Notes under the pieces: generated by a model | What the model was told of the DNA's origin: nothing | The model's database searches: none | Seen by the model: the letters and a program-made list of their open reading frames with translations, nothing else | Program-made: the position numbers and the translations under genes | Shown here: positions 57,107 to 64,000 of the stretch, in pieces | How positions within the stretch are numbered: position 1 is the stretch's first letter | Layout of the letters: each line of letters opens with the position of its first letter | Source: Mycolicibacterium austroafricanum | Lineage (GTDB): Bacteria > Actinomycetota > Actinomycetes > Mycobacteriales > Mycobacteriaceae | Direction of reading: 5' to 3' | Assembly: GCF_000612725.1 (NCBI RefSeq) | Contig: NZ_HG964458.1 | Span: forward strand, 169,446 to 233,445 | DNA: 64,000 bases

Positions 57107-58198
57107 GTGCACTGGTACCGGGCGGGCATGCAGCCCGCGATCCAGGTGTGCCTGCGCCGCGACGGCAAGGTGATCCTCGACCGGGCCATCGGCTACGCCT
57201 GGGACGACGTCCCCGTCCGCACCGACACGCCGTTCTGCGTGTACTCGGCGGCCAAGGCGATCACCACGACCGTGACGCACATGCTGGTCGAACGCGGGGC
57301 GTTCTCACTCGAGGACCGGGTGTGCGACTATCTGCCCGAGTACACCAGCCACGGCAAGGACCGCACGACGATCCGACACGTGCTCACCCACAGCGCGGGG
57401 ATTCCGTTCGCGACCGGGCCGAAGCCCGACCTCAAGCGCATGGACGACAGCGCCTACACCCGCGAGATGCTGGGCCGGATGAAGCCGGTGTACCCGCCGG
57501 GTCTGGTGCACATGTACCACGGAGTGACGTGGGGGCCACTGATGCGGGAGATCATCTCCGCCGCAACGGGTCGCAGCATCCGCGACATCCTCGCCGAGGA
57601 GATCCTCACACCTCTCGGCTTCCGCTGGACCAACTACGGCGTTGCGGCACAAGATGTTCCGTTGGTCGCACCCAGCCACGTCACCGGCAAGCCACTGCCC
57701 GCGCCCATCGCCAAGGCATTCAAGACGGCCGTCGGCGGCACGCCGCAGCAGATCATCCCGTTCTCCAACACGCGCGAGTTCCTCACCGGCGTCATCCCGT
57801 CGTCCAACACGGTGTCCAACGCCAACGAACTGTCCCGTTTCGCCGAGATCCTTTGCCGCGGAGGTGAACTCGACGGCGTCCGGGTGATGTCCCCGGAAAC
57901 GCTGCGCGCTGCGACCAAGGAGGCGCGACGACTGCGCCCAGACCTCGCCACCGGCCTGCAACCCATGCGGTGGGGCACCGGATACATGTTGGGATCCAAG
58001 CGCTTCGGACCGTTCGGCCGGGACGCGGCCGGCGCTTTCGGACACACCGGGCTGACCGACATCGTGGTGTGGGCCGACCCGCAGCGGGCGTTGTCCGTCG
58101 CGGTGGTCAGCAGTGGCAAACCCGGCAGTCATCGCGAGGCCAGGCGATACCCCGCGCTGCTCGACCGGATCAACGCCGGGATCCCGCGCGTTTCCTGA
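57107..58198 (+). CDS. serine hydrolase of the beta-lactamase/esterase (class C) family
   Basis: A 363-residue (minimum) serine hydrolase. The SxxK motif is in VYSAAKAITT near residue 47, a Y-x-x motif in MYHGVTWGPLM near 144, and HTG in FGHTGLTDIVV near 312. No signal peptide, so it is probably cytoplasmic or its leader is missed. The start is uncertain: GTG 57107 has AGG upstream, but the frame stays open and coding-like back to about 57017, where a CTG codon follows the stop of the preceding gene. Members are esterases such as LipD; substrate unknown. Confidence 0.85.
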   Translation: MHWYRAGMQPAIQVCLRRDGKVILDRAIGYAWDDVPVRTDTPFCVYSAAKAITTTVTHMLVERGAFSLEDRVCDYLPEYTSHGKDRTTIRHVLTHSAGIPFATGPKPDLKRMDDSAYTREMLGRMKPVYPPGLVHMYHGVTWGPLMREIISAATGRSIRDILAEEILTPLGFRWTNYGVAAQDVPLVAPSHVTGKPLPAPIAKAFKTAVGGTPQQIIPFSNTREFLTGVIPSSNTVSNANELSRFAEILCRGGELDGVRVMSPETLRAATKEARRLRPDLATGLQPMRWGTGYMLGSKRFGPFGRDAAGAFGHTGLTDIVVWADPQRALSVAVVSSGKPGSHREARRYPALLDRINAGIPRVS

Positions 58199-58271
58199 CC
58201 CCCGGGAATGCACCGCGGGGCGCCGCCGTTCCCCATGCGGTGCCGTTACAGGCCGATTCCGAGGAGATGCC

Positions 58272-59258
58272 GTGCGCGCTGCAGTACTGACCGCCTACAA
58301 CTCACCGCTGCTCGTGGACGAGCTTCCCGACCCTGAACCCGGCCCGGGCGAAGTGCTGGTGCGTGTCATGGCCAGCGGTGTGAACCCACTCGACATCAAG
58401 ATCCGCCGCGGCGAGGCGCCACACGCACAGATGCCCCCGCCCGCAGTTCTCGGCATCGACATGGCCGGGGTGGTGGAGGCCGTGGGGCCACGCGTCGACC
58501 GGTTCACCGTCGGTGACGAAGTGTTCGGCATGACCGGCGGTGTCGGTGGCCTGCAGGGGTCGCTGGCCGAGCTCGCCGCGGTCGACGCGCGATTGATCGC
58601 CCACAAGCCGCGGACGCTGTCGATGGCGCAGGCCGCCGCGCTTCCGCTGGGGTTCATCACGTCCTGGGAGGGGCTCGTCGACCGGGCCGGTGTCGGCACG
58701 GGCCAACAGGTGCTGATCCACGGCGGGGCGGGTGGCGTCGGGTTCCTCGCGGTGCAGCTCGCCCTCGCCCGCGGCGCACAGGTGTACGCCACCGGCAGCA
58801 CATCGAGCCAGGCGGTCATCCGCGCGGCCGGGGCCGTCCCGATCGACTACACGGCAACCACCGTCGACGAGTACGTTGCCGCACACACCGGCGGCGAGGG
58901 ATTCGACGTCGTGGCCGACAACGTCGGCGGCGCCACCCTCGACGCATCGTTCACCGCCGTCAAGCGCTACACCGGCCACGTCGTCAGCGCGTTGGGCTGG
59001 GGCACGCACAGCCTGGCGCCGCTGTCCTTCCGTGGCGCGTCCTACTCGGGCGTCTTCACGTTGATGCCGCTGCTGACCGGCCGGGGCCGCGACCACCACG
59101 GCGAGATCGTCGCCGAGGCCGCAGCGCTCGCCGACAGCGGCCGGCTGGCGCCCCGGCTGCACCCCACGACCTTTCCGCTCGACGCCGTCAACGATGCCCA
59201 CGCCGCTGTCGAGAGTGGTTCTGCCACAGGGAAAGTGGTGGTAGAACCAAATGTCTAG
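58272..59258 (+). CDS. zinc-free quinone oxidoreductase-type MDR enzyme
   Basis: A 328-residue medium-chain dehydrogenase of the quinone reductase type. The N-terminal GroES-like domain has GVNPLDIKIRRGEAP, the NADPH domain GQQVLIHGGAGGVGFLAVQLA near residue 150, and no zinc cysteines are present. It would reduce quinones or enones with NADPH. GTG 58272 is preceded by GAGGAG at good spacing. The ATG of the following SDR gene overlaps its 3' end by 8 bp. Confidence 0.88.
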   Translation: MRAAVLTAYNSPLLVDELPDPEPGPGEVLVRVMASGVNPLDIKIRRGEAPHAQMPPPAVLGIDMAGVVEAVGPRVDRFTVGDEVFGMTGGVGGLQGSLAELAAVDARLIAHKPRTLSMAQAAALPLGFITSWEGLVDRAGVGTGQQVLIHGGAGGVGFLAVQLALARGAQVYATGSTSSQAVIRAAGAVPIDYTATTVDEYVAAHTGGEGFDVVADNVGGATLDASFTAVKRYTGHVVSALGWGTHSLAPLSFRGASYSGVFTLMPLLTGRGRDHHGEIVAEAAALADSGRLAPRLHPTTFPLDAVNDAHAAVESGSATGKVVVEPNV

Positions 59259-60183
59259 CTGCGACAGCGGGCTCTGCACAACCCCCTTCGGCTTCAGCTC
59301 GACGGCTGCGGATGTCCTTGCCGGCATCGACCTGTCCGGGCGGCGCGCCATCATCACCGGCGCCACGTCCGGTATCGGGGTGGAGACCGCACGTGCTCTG
59401 GCGGCTGCCGGCGCCGACGTCGTCCTCGGGGTCCGCCGGCTCGACGCCGGGCGCCGGGTCGCCGCCCAGATCGTCGAGGACACCGGCAACGGCGCCGTCA
59501 CCGCCGCGCAGGTCGACGTCGCCGATCTGAACTCCGTCCGGGAGTTCGTCTCCCGATTCAGCGGGGCACCGGTGCACATACTGATCAACAACGCCGGGGT
59601 GATGGCGCTGCCCGAGCTGTCGCGCACGACGGACGGCCGGGAAATGCAGTTCGCCACCAACTATCTCGGGCATTTCGCCCTCACGCTCGGGCTCTATCCC
59701 GCCCTCGAGGCTGCCTGCGGAGCTCGGGTCGTCTCCGTCAGTTCCAGCGGACATCTTTTGTCGCCCGTCGTCTTCGACGACATCGACTACCGCTTCCGGC
59801 CCTACGACCCGTGGACGGCGTACGGCCAGTCGAAGACCGCGGACATCCTGCTGGCGGTGGGTGTGACCCAGCGCTGGGGAGACGCCGGGATCGTCGGCAA
59901 CGCACTTCATCCGGGTGCTGTCGCCACCGGACTCCAGAAACACACGGGAGGCTTGCGGACCCCGGCCGATCGCCGCAAGACCGTCGCGCAGGGGGCCGCC
60001 ACCTCTGTGCTGCTCGCGGCTTCACCGCTGCTCGAAGGGGTGGGCGGGCGCTATTTCGAAGACTGCAACGAATCACCGGTCGTCGCGGAGCGCCCGGATG
60101 ATTTCAGCGGCGTCGCGCAGTACGCGCTCGATCCCGACAACGCCGACCGGCTGTGGGACGGTCAGCGCAGTTTCTCGCCGTAG
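59251..60183 (+). CDS. short-chain dehydrogenase/reductase
   Basis: A 310-residue classical SDR of the retinol-dehydrogenase/protochlorophyllide-like type. The cofactor site is TGATSGIGVETA near residue 37, NNAGVMALPE follows near 110, catalytic serine is in VVSVSSSGHLLSP and the Y-x-x-x-K motif in WTAYGQSKTAD near 192. A C-terminal ALDPDNADRLWD completes the family. Overlaps the quinone-reductase gene by 8 bp, so both are made together; a shared substrate is plausible but unknown. Confidence 0.9.
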   Translation: MSSCDSGLCTTPFGFSSTAADVLAGIDLSGRRAIITGATSGIGVETARALAAAGADVVLGVRRLDAGRRVAAQIVEDTGNGAVTAAQVDVADLNSVREFVSRFSGAPVHILINNAGVMALPELSRTTDGREMQFATNYLGHFALTLGLYPALEAACGARVVSVSSSGHLLSPVVFDDIDYRFRPYDPWTAYGQSKTADILLAVGVTQRWGDAGIVGNALHPGAVATGLQKHTGGLRTPADRRKTVAQGAATSVLLAASPLLEGVGGRYFEDCNESPVVAERPDDFSGVAQYALDPDNADRLWDGQRSFSP

Positions 60184-60184
60184 A

Positions 60185-60259
60185 CCGCTGCGCAGTCAGC
60201 GCCATCAGCAGCCGTCGGTCGGGGACCATCACCGAGCGGTACTCGTCCCAATCCGGTGT
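60185..60259 (-). pseudogene. remnant of the C-terminus of an F420-dependent PPOX gene
   Basis: Read on the minus strand, 60259 down to 60185 gives TPDWDEYRSVMVPDRRLLMALTAQR, starting directly after an in-frame TGA and running into the end of the SDR gene. It closely resembles PDWDEYRQAMVDQRKCLIR at the end of the intact PPOX protein at 19726-20181. Only this C-terminal scrap remains; it fills the 81-bp gap between two convergent genes. Confidence 0.55.
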
Positions 60260-60264
60260 TCACG

Positions 60265-61383
60265 TCATGAATCATCGTGTCGCACACCGCGGTAGATGCC
60301 CCAGCGGACGATCCCGGGCATCAGCACCCGATCGAACGCCCAGACGGGGAACCGGAACGCCCGGCCATTCGGCGCGAACACCTCCAGCCCGTCGGGCTGG
60401 ATGCCCAACACGGATCCCCAACGCCGCTTGGGCGCACGGTAATCCCGCAGCGGCTTTCCCTCGAAGGCCGCGCGGATGTTGCGCGCCAGCAGACCGTCGG
60501 CGCGGTTGCGTGCCGAACTGCGCAGCGGATCGGTCGCCGCGACGTCGCCGACCGCGAACACCTCGGGGTGCCCGGGCACCTGCAGGGTGGGCGTCACCCG
60601 TACGAAGCCGTCCGCGTCGAGCAGTTCGGTGGGCAGCCAGCCGGTGTTGGGCCGCACCCGTCCGATCGCCCACAGCACCGCATCGGCCGTCGACGGCGGT
60701 TGCCCGGTGCTCCACCGCACCGGCCCGGTGGTCAGCTCGTCACCGATGAACCCCGGTTCCAGGTCCGCCCGGTGCCCCGGCCGCAGCACGACTCCGGCCT
60801 CATGGAGTCTGCGCCGCACCGTCGTCCAGGTTCGCGGGTGATGGCCGGCCAGGGCCCGCTCGCCGGGGAAGTAGAGCTCCACCCGCTTGTCCGGCCAGGT
60901 GGTGGCGATCTGCGCAGCGCTGCTCACCGCCGCGGCACCACCGCCGACGACGATGACCGACCTTGCGGCAGCCAGCTTTTCGTGCGGCCCGTGCAGATCC
61001 GCCCCGATCTGGGCCGCGGTCTGCAGCGTCGGCTGCCGCCAGAACCCGTTGGCCACCCCGGTCGCGACGACCAGCGCGTCGTAGACCACCTCGGTGGAGG
61101 AACCGTCCGGCAGTGTCACTGCCACCGTCCTGGCCGTCAGGTCCACCCCGGTGAGTGTGCCGTGCACCGTGCGGACCTTGTCGAGTCCGCGGAACCGGCC
61201 GAACGGAATCCAGTTGTGCTGTGCCCAGTCGTCGGGGCGGGCCAGCCGCCAGCCGAGCTCCTGCCCGCTGACCAGCCCGGGTTTGGCCGAGATCCCGATG
61301 ACGTCGGCATGGTCGGCGAGCTTGATCGCGGTGAGCACCCCGACGTCACCCATCCCGGCGATGACGACACGTCTGCCGCTCAT
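60265..61383 (-). CDS. NAD(P)/FAD-dependent pyridine nucleotide oxidoreductase (AIFM2/NDH-2-like)
   Basis: A 372-residue flavoenzyme. The N-terminal site is VVIAGMGDVGVLTAI; a second dinucleotide site is VIVVGGGAAAVSSAAQIA near residue 145; the FAD-closing motif VFAVGDVAATDP is near 290. This fits the FSP1/AIFM2 and type II NADH dehydrogenase-like group that passes electrons to quinones. No C-terminal membrane helix is obvious. Start ATG 61383 overlaps the TGA of the secreted glutaminyl-cyclase gene (ATGA), so the two are coupled. Confidence 0.85.
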   Translation of the reverse strand: MSGRRVVIAGMGDVGVLTAIKLADHADVIGISAKPGLVSGQELGWRLARPDDWAQHNWIPFGRFRGLDKVRTVHGTLTGVDLTARTVAVTLPDGSSTEVVYDALVVATGVANGFWRQPTLQTAAQIGADLHGPHEKLAAARSVIVVGGGAAAVSSAAQIATTWPDKRVELYFPGERALAGHHPRTWTTVRRRLHEAGVVLRPGHRADLEPGFIGDELTTGPVRWSTGQPPSTADAVLWAIGRVRPNTGWLPTELLDADGFVRVTPTLQVPGHPEVFAVGDVAATDPLRSSARNRADGLLARNIRAAFEGKPLRDYRAPKRRWGSVLGIQPDGLEVFAPNGRAFRFPVWAFDRVLMPGIVRWGIYRGVRHDDS

Positions 61384-62150
61384 CCGGACATCTGCACCCG
61401 GAACGTCTTCGGCCAGTCCTTGCCGGTGAGCAGGAACTGCGAGCCTCCGACGTGGGCGATGCCGTTGAGCACCTGGGCGCTGGGCGGGATGCCGCGCGCC
61501 CGCAGCCCTGCGGCGTTCACCACCAGGTCCACCGCCCCGCTGGCAGGGTCGATCCGCACGATGTTGTCCGACGGCCACAGGTTGGCCCAGACCTGGCCGT
61601 CGACGCACTCCAGCTCGTTGAGACCGTTGAGCGCGCGGCCGTCGCGGGTGACGTCGACGCCGCCGGTCTCGGTGAAGTCGTTCGGGTCGTGGAACGTCAG
61701 CCGGTTGGTGCCGTCGCTGCGGATCAGGCGTTCGCCGTCGTAACACAGCCCCCAGCCCTCCCCCGGCACCGGAACCTCCCGCACCGGTGTCAGGGCGGCC
61801 CGGTCCCATTCGACGGCGACCTCGTCGCGGTAGGTCAGCTGCCAGATCCGGTCGCCGACCACCGTGATGCCCTCACCGAAGTAGTCGCCCGGGATGTCGA
61901 CCGCGCGCGTCACCTCCCCGGTGTCGGGGTCGAGCGTGCGCATCTGCGACTGGCCGGCCTGCCCGGTGCCCTCGTAGAGGACCCCACCGCTGATCTCGAA
62001 GCCCTGGGTGAACGCCTCCGGGTCGTGCGCGATCTCCTCCAGTACCACTGGCTCGACGACCGGAACGGCGGGCTCGGCATGCGCGACCGGTGAGACGGTC
62101 CCGACCGCCACGGCCAGGATCACCCCGGCCCACAACAGCGACTTAGTCAT
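61380..62150 (-). CDS. secreted glutaminyl-peptide cyclotransferase (beta-propeller type)
   Basis: A 256-residue exported enzyme of the plant-type (PF05096) glutaminyl cyclases, which close N-terminal glutamine to pyroglutamate. The signal peptide ends at VAHAEPAV. Propeller repeats include FTQGFEISGGVLYEGTGQ near residue 47, FGEGITVVGDRIWQLTYRD, GWGLCYDGERLIRSDG and LNELECVDGQVWANLWPSD, all typical. It would act outside the membrane on secreted proteins or peptides. First gene of a pair with the FAD oxidoreductase. Confidence 0.9.
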   Translation of the reverse strand: MTKSLLWAGVILAVAVGTVSPVAHAEPAVPVVEPVVLEEIAHDPEAFTQGFEISGGVLYEGTGQAGQSQMRTLDPDTGEVTRAVDIPGDYFGEGITVVGDRIWQLTYRDEVAVEWDRAALTPVREVPVPGEGWGLCYDGERLIRSDGTNRLTFHDPNDFTETGGVDVTRDGRALNGLNELECVDGQVWANLWPSDNIVRIDPASGAVDLVVNAAGLRARGIPPSAQVLNGIAHVGGSQFLLTGKDWPKTFRVQMSG

Positions 62151-62180
62151 ATCGCCGTTCTACCGTGCAACGATGGCCCA

Positions 62181-63341
62181 ATGAAAGCGGTCAGTTGTGT
62201 ACACGGCACTTTGGAGGTCGTCGACCTGCCCTCCCCCCGTCCCGGCGAGGGGCAGTTGGTGCTCGACGTGCTGCGCTGCGGCATCTGCGGATCGGATCTG
62301 CACGCCAAGGATCACGCCGACGAGCTCACCGAGGTGATGGCCGAGGGCGGCTACCACGACTTCGTGCGCAGCGACACCCCGGTGGTGATGGGTCACGAGT
62401 TCTGCGGCGTGGTCGCCGACCGTGGCCGCAAGGTGGGCAAGGAGTTCAAGCCGGGTTCGACGGTGGTGGCGTTCCCGCTGATGCGCGCCCACGGCGGAGT
62501 GCACCTGACCGGGCTGTCCCCGCTGGCACCGGGCGGCTACGCCGAGCAGGTGGTCGCCGAGGCCGCGCTGACGTTCGTGGTGCCCAACGGACTCGATCCG
62601 GCCACCGCCGCGCTCACCGAACCGATGGCGGTGGCCTACCACGCGGTGCGGCGCAGCGACGTCACGACCAAGGACGTCGCGATCGTGCTCGGCTGTGGCC
62701 CGGTCGGGCTGGCGGTCATCTGTCACCTCAAGGCACTGGGGGTGCGCACCATCGTGGCGAGCGATTTCTCGCCGGGGCGACGGGCACTGGCCGCCCGTTG
62801 CGGGGCCGACGTCGTCGTCGACCCGGCCGTCGATTCGCCGTACGAGGCGGTGCCCGCCAAGCAGCGCGGCCTCACCGAACTCCCGGCGCTCTACGAACTC
62901 GGCGTGGGGTCGATGGAGAAGCTGCGCAAGATCCCCGGGTGGTCGCACGTGTACCGGGTCGCCGACCGCCTCGGCGGCACCGCGCCGAAGCGGCCGGTGA
63001 TCTTCGAGTGTGTCGGGGTGCCCGGCATGATCGACGGGATCATCGGTGCCGCACCGCTGGCCTCCCGCGTCGTCGTGGTCGGCGTGTGTATGGGTGACGA
63101 CAAACTTCGTCCCGCGATGGCGATCGGCAAGGAGATCGATCTGCGCTTCGTATTCGGCTACACCCCTTTGGAATTCCGGGACACGCTGCACATGCTCGCC
63201 GACGGCAAGCTCGACGCGTCGGCATTGGTGACGGGCACGGTCGGGCTCGGCGGTGTCGCCGCGGCGTTCGACGCGCTCGGCGACCCCGAGACCCACGCCA
63301 AGATCCTGATCGACCCGGCCGGCACGGCGGTCACGCCTTAG
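62181..63341 (+). CDS. zinc-binding alcohol dehydrogenase (MDR family)
   Basis: A 386-residue MDR enzyme. The catalytic zinc site is suggested by Cys34-Gly-Ile-Cys37-Gly-Ser-Asp, His68-Glu in MGHEFCG and a later acid; the structural zinc cysteines of the classical loop are missing. The NAD site is VLGCGPVGLAVICHL near residue 178, and VVVVGVCMGDDKLRP follows. TACCGT 14 bp upstream may be a -10 box. Substrate unknown. It stands alone and is convergent with a gene remnant at the TAG stop (one-base spacing). Confidence 0.88.
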   Translation: MKAVSCVHGTLEVVDLPSPRPGEGQLVLDVLRCGICGSDLHAKDHADELTEVMAEGGYHDFVRSDTPVVMGHEFCGVVADRGRKVGKEFKPGSTVVAFPLMRAHGGVHLTGLSPLAPGGYAEQVVAEAALTFVVPNGLDPATAALTEPMAVAYHAVRRSDVTTKDVAIVLGCGPVGLAVICHLKALGVRTIVASDFSPGRRALAARCGADVVVDPAVDSPYEAVPAKQRGLTELPALYELGVGSMEKLRKIPGWSHVYRVADRLGGTAPKRPVIFECVGVPGMIDGIIGAAPLASRVVVVGVCMGDDKLRPAMAIGKEIDLRFVFGYTPLEFRDTLHMLADGKLDASALVTGTVGLGGVAAAFDALGDPETHAKILIDPAGTAVTP

Positions 63342-63512
63342 CTAAGCCGGGGTCAGCGATATCGGTAGCCAGTGGGTGCCTGGTCCCTCACCGGGACAGC
63401 CGGCTCCGCCGACGACGAGGGTGCGCTCTCCGATGAAGCTGCCGTCCGGGTTCGGGATCCAGAAGTCCGTGCGGGTGGCCTGCACGGCGCTGGTGGGGTC
63501 GTTGCGTCCCAA
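63342..63512 (-). pseudogene. short coding-like fragment, probable gene remnant
   Basis: On the minus strand an open frame of at least 56 residues ends in GTHWLPISLTPA at TAG 63342-63344. Its middle (TDFWIPNPDGSFIGERTLVVGGAGCPGEGPG) looks like real protein, with strong G/C third positions. The frame is the same as that of the upstream 112-residue gene but is cut off from it by that gene's TAG. A TTG at 63512, with GGAAGGGG some 14 bases upstream, could start a short protein. A remnant or C-terminal piece of an exported protein seems likelier; family unknown. Confidence 0.5.
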
Positions 63513-63548
63513 CCACCCGGCGGCGCTACCCCTTCCGGCGCCGACGCG

Positions 63549-63887
63549 CTAACCACCGATTCCGTTGTCGATGCCGAGGTGGGTGATGAAATACCAAGGC
63601 ATGCCGAACCACTGGACCATGGCCACGAGGACGATCGCGATCAGACCGACGAGCAATCCGATGCTGCGGGCCCGTGCGCTGACCGGCGCAACAGCGAGAA
63701 CACCGAAGAGCAGCACGAATCCCCACTCCCCCCACATCAGAGCCCGTTTGGGCATCTCGGCCGCACTGTCGTAGTGGGTCAAGTGCGAGTCCGGGTAGCC
63801 GGCGAAGTACAGATCCGAACCGGCGGTGACGGCCAGCAGCAACGCGGCGATCGCGCACACCGCGCACACCACCCGCACGGTCGTCAC
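63549..63887 (-). CDS. small membrane protein of unknown function
   Basis: A 112-residue protein with three to four membrane helices: VVCAVCAIAALLLAVTAG at the start, WGEWGFVLLFGVLAVAPV near residue 52, SIGLLVGLIAIVLVAMVQW near 75, and a shorter segment to the C-terminus. A loop with DLYFAGYPDSHLTHYDSAAEMP lies outside. GTG 63887 is the first start; 21 bp separate it from the stop of the upstream partial gene. Function unknown. Confidence 0.7.
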   Translation of the reverse strand: MTTVRVVCAVCAIAALLLAVTAGSDLYFAGYPDSHLTHYDSAAEMPKRALMWGEWGFVLLFGVLAVAPVSARARSIGLLVGLIAIVLVAMVQWFGMPWYFITHLGIDNGIGG

Positions 63888-63908
63888 ACCTGAGTTTGGA
63901 CATTTCGC

Positions 63909-64000
63909 TTAGTACCCAGGCTTGAAGCCGAGATCGGTGAGGACTTTGCGTTCGGCGTCGGGGATCTCGGGCGGGAAGGTCTGGGTGGCGCCGTTGATGG
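63909..64000 (-). CDS. C-terminal end of an unidentified protein (cut by window edge)
   Basis: A minus-strand frame enters from the right edge and ends at TAA 63909-63911. The visible tail reads TQTFPPEIPDAERKVL, then TDLGFKPGY. Coding-like codon use. The family cannot be named from 29 residues. It probably shares a transcript with the small membrane protein just downstream. Confidence 0.55.
   Translation of the reverse strand, partial: INGATQTFPPEIPDAERKVLTDLGFKPGY

Overview
The window is a high-GC, densely packed chromosomal segment of a mycobacterium, most likely an environmental or fast-growing Mycolicibacterium type. The grounds are a PGRS glycine-rich repeat protein, an EspC-like type VII secretion pair, a mycobacterial haemophore, F420-dependent PPOX and LLM enzymes, a CYP138-like P450, maltokinase, a GH65/beta-phosphoglucomutase pair, several leaderless GTG/ATG starts behind TANNNT -10 boxes, and a KstR-type operator. 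From memory of M. tuberculosis, several neighbours recall the Rv0110-Rv0140 region (rhomboid, Rv0121c-like PPOX, maltokinase, TetR/CYP138/MsrA, NTF2-like/epimerase, DUF427), shuffled and mixed with other genes. No rRNA, tRNA, CRISPR array, insertion sequence or prophage was seen.

Layout. 1-5.3 kb: end of an unknown gene, DUF427, an FAD amine/amino-acid oxidase-like enzyme, DUF4262, a methyltransferase, and an epimerase plus NTF2-like pair behind a KstR-like operator. 5.3-10.6 kb: secreted protein, PE-less PGRS protein and DUF4242 protein, divergent from a large AAA/LuxR regulator. 10.6-13 kb: msrB-msrA, then a three-gene cassette (EspC-like protein, WXG-like protein with a glycine-zipper tail, four-helix membrane protein). 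13-15.1 kb: P450 and its divergent TetR regulator. 15.1-19.6 kb: a second TetR, a small-molecule methyltransferase with a 24-bp in-frame tandem repeat, and a GT4/methyltransferase/alpha-barrel operon; the TetR and GT4 promoters share one palindrome at identical spacing. 19.7-25 kb: F420 PPOX protein, small DUF222-like protein, papain-like protein, acyl-CoA dehydrogenase, and a membrane protein that appears to interrupt an alpha/beta-hydrolase. 25-28.9 kb: a membrane/cupredoxin operon of unknown function, including a 49-residue membrane peptide.

28.9-41.7 kb: PAS-ANTAR protein, pncA, glgX, then a five-gene phosphonate-type ABC import and phosphohydrolase operon behind an exact PhnF-like box, maltokinase, a secreted proline-rich protein, a HugZ-like protein and a phosphoribosyltransferase. 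41.7-45.5 kb: a second, related ABC importer. 45.6-50.5 kb: PPOX protein, ECF sigma factor, DMT transporter, small membrane protein, MFS transporter and a coiled-coil protein. 50.5-56 kb: GH65 phosphorylase and beta-phosphoglucomutase, LLM oxidoreductase, rhomboid protease, VOC protein. 56-64 kb: haemophore, secreted protein, serine hydrolase, quinone reductase plus SDR, an FAD oxidoreductase plus secreted glutaminyl cyclase, zinc alcohol dehydrogenase, gene remnants, a small membrane protein, and the end of another gene.

The strongest leads for something undescribed are the EspC-like/glycine-zipper/four-helix cassette at 11.6-13.0 kb, the TetR-controlled glycosyltransferase gene set at 15-19.6 kb, and the membrane/cupredoxin operon at 25.2-28.9 kb.
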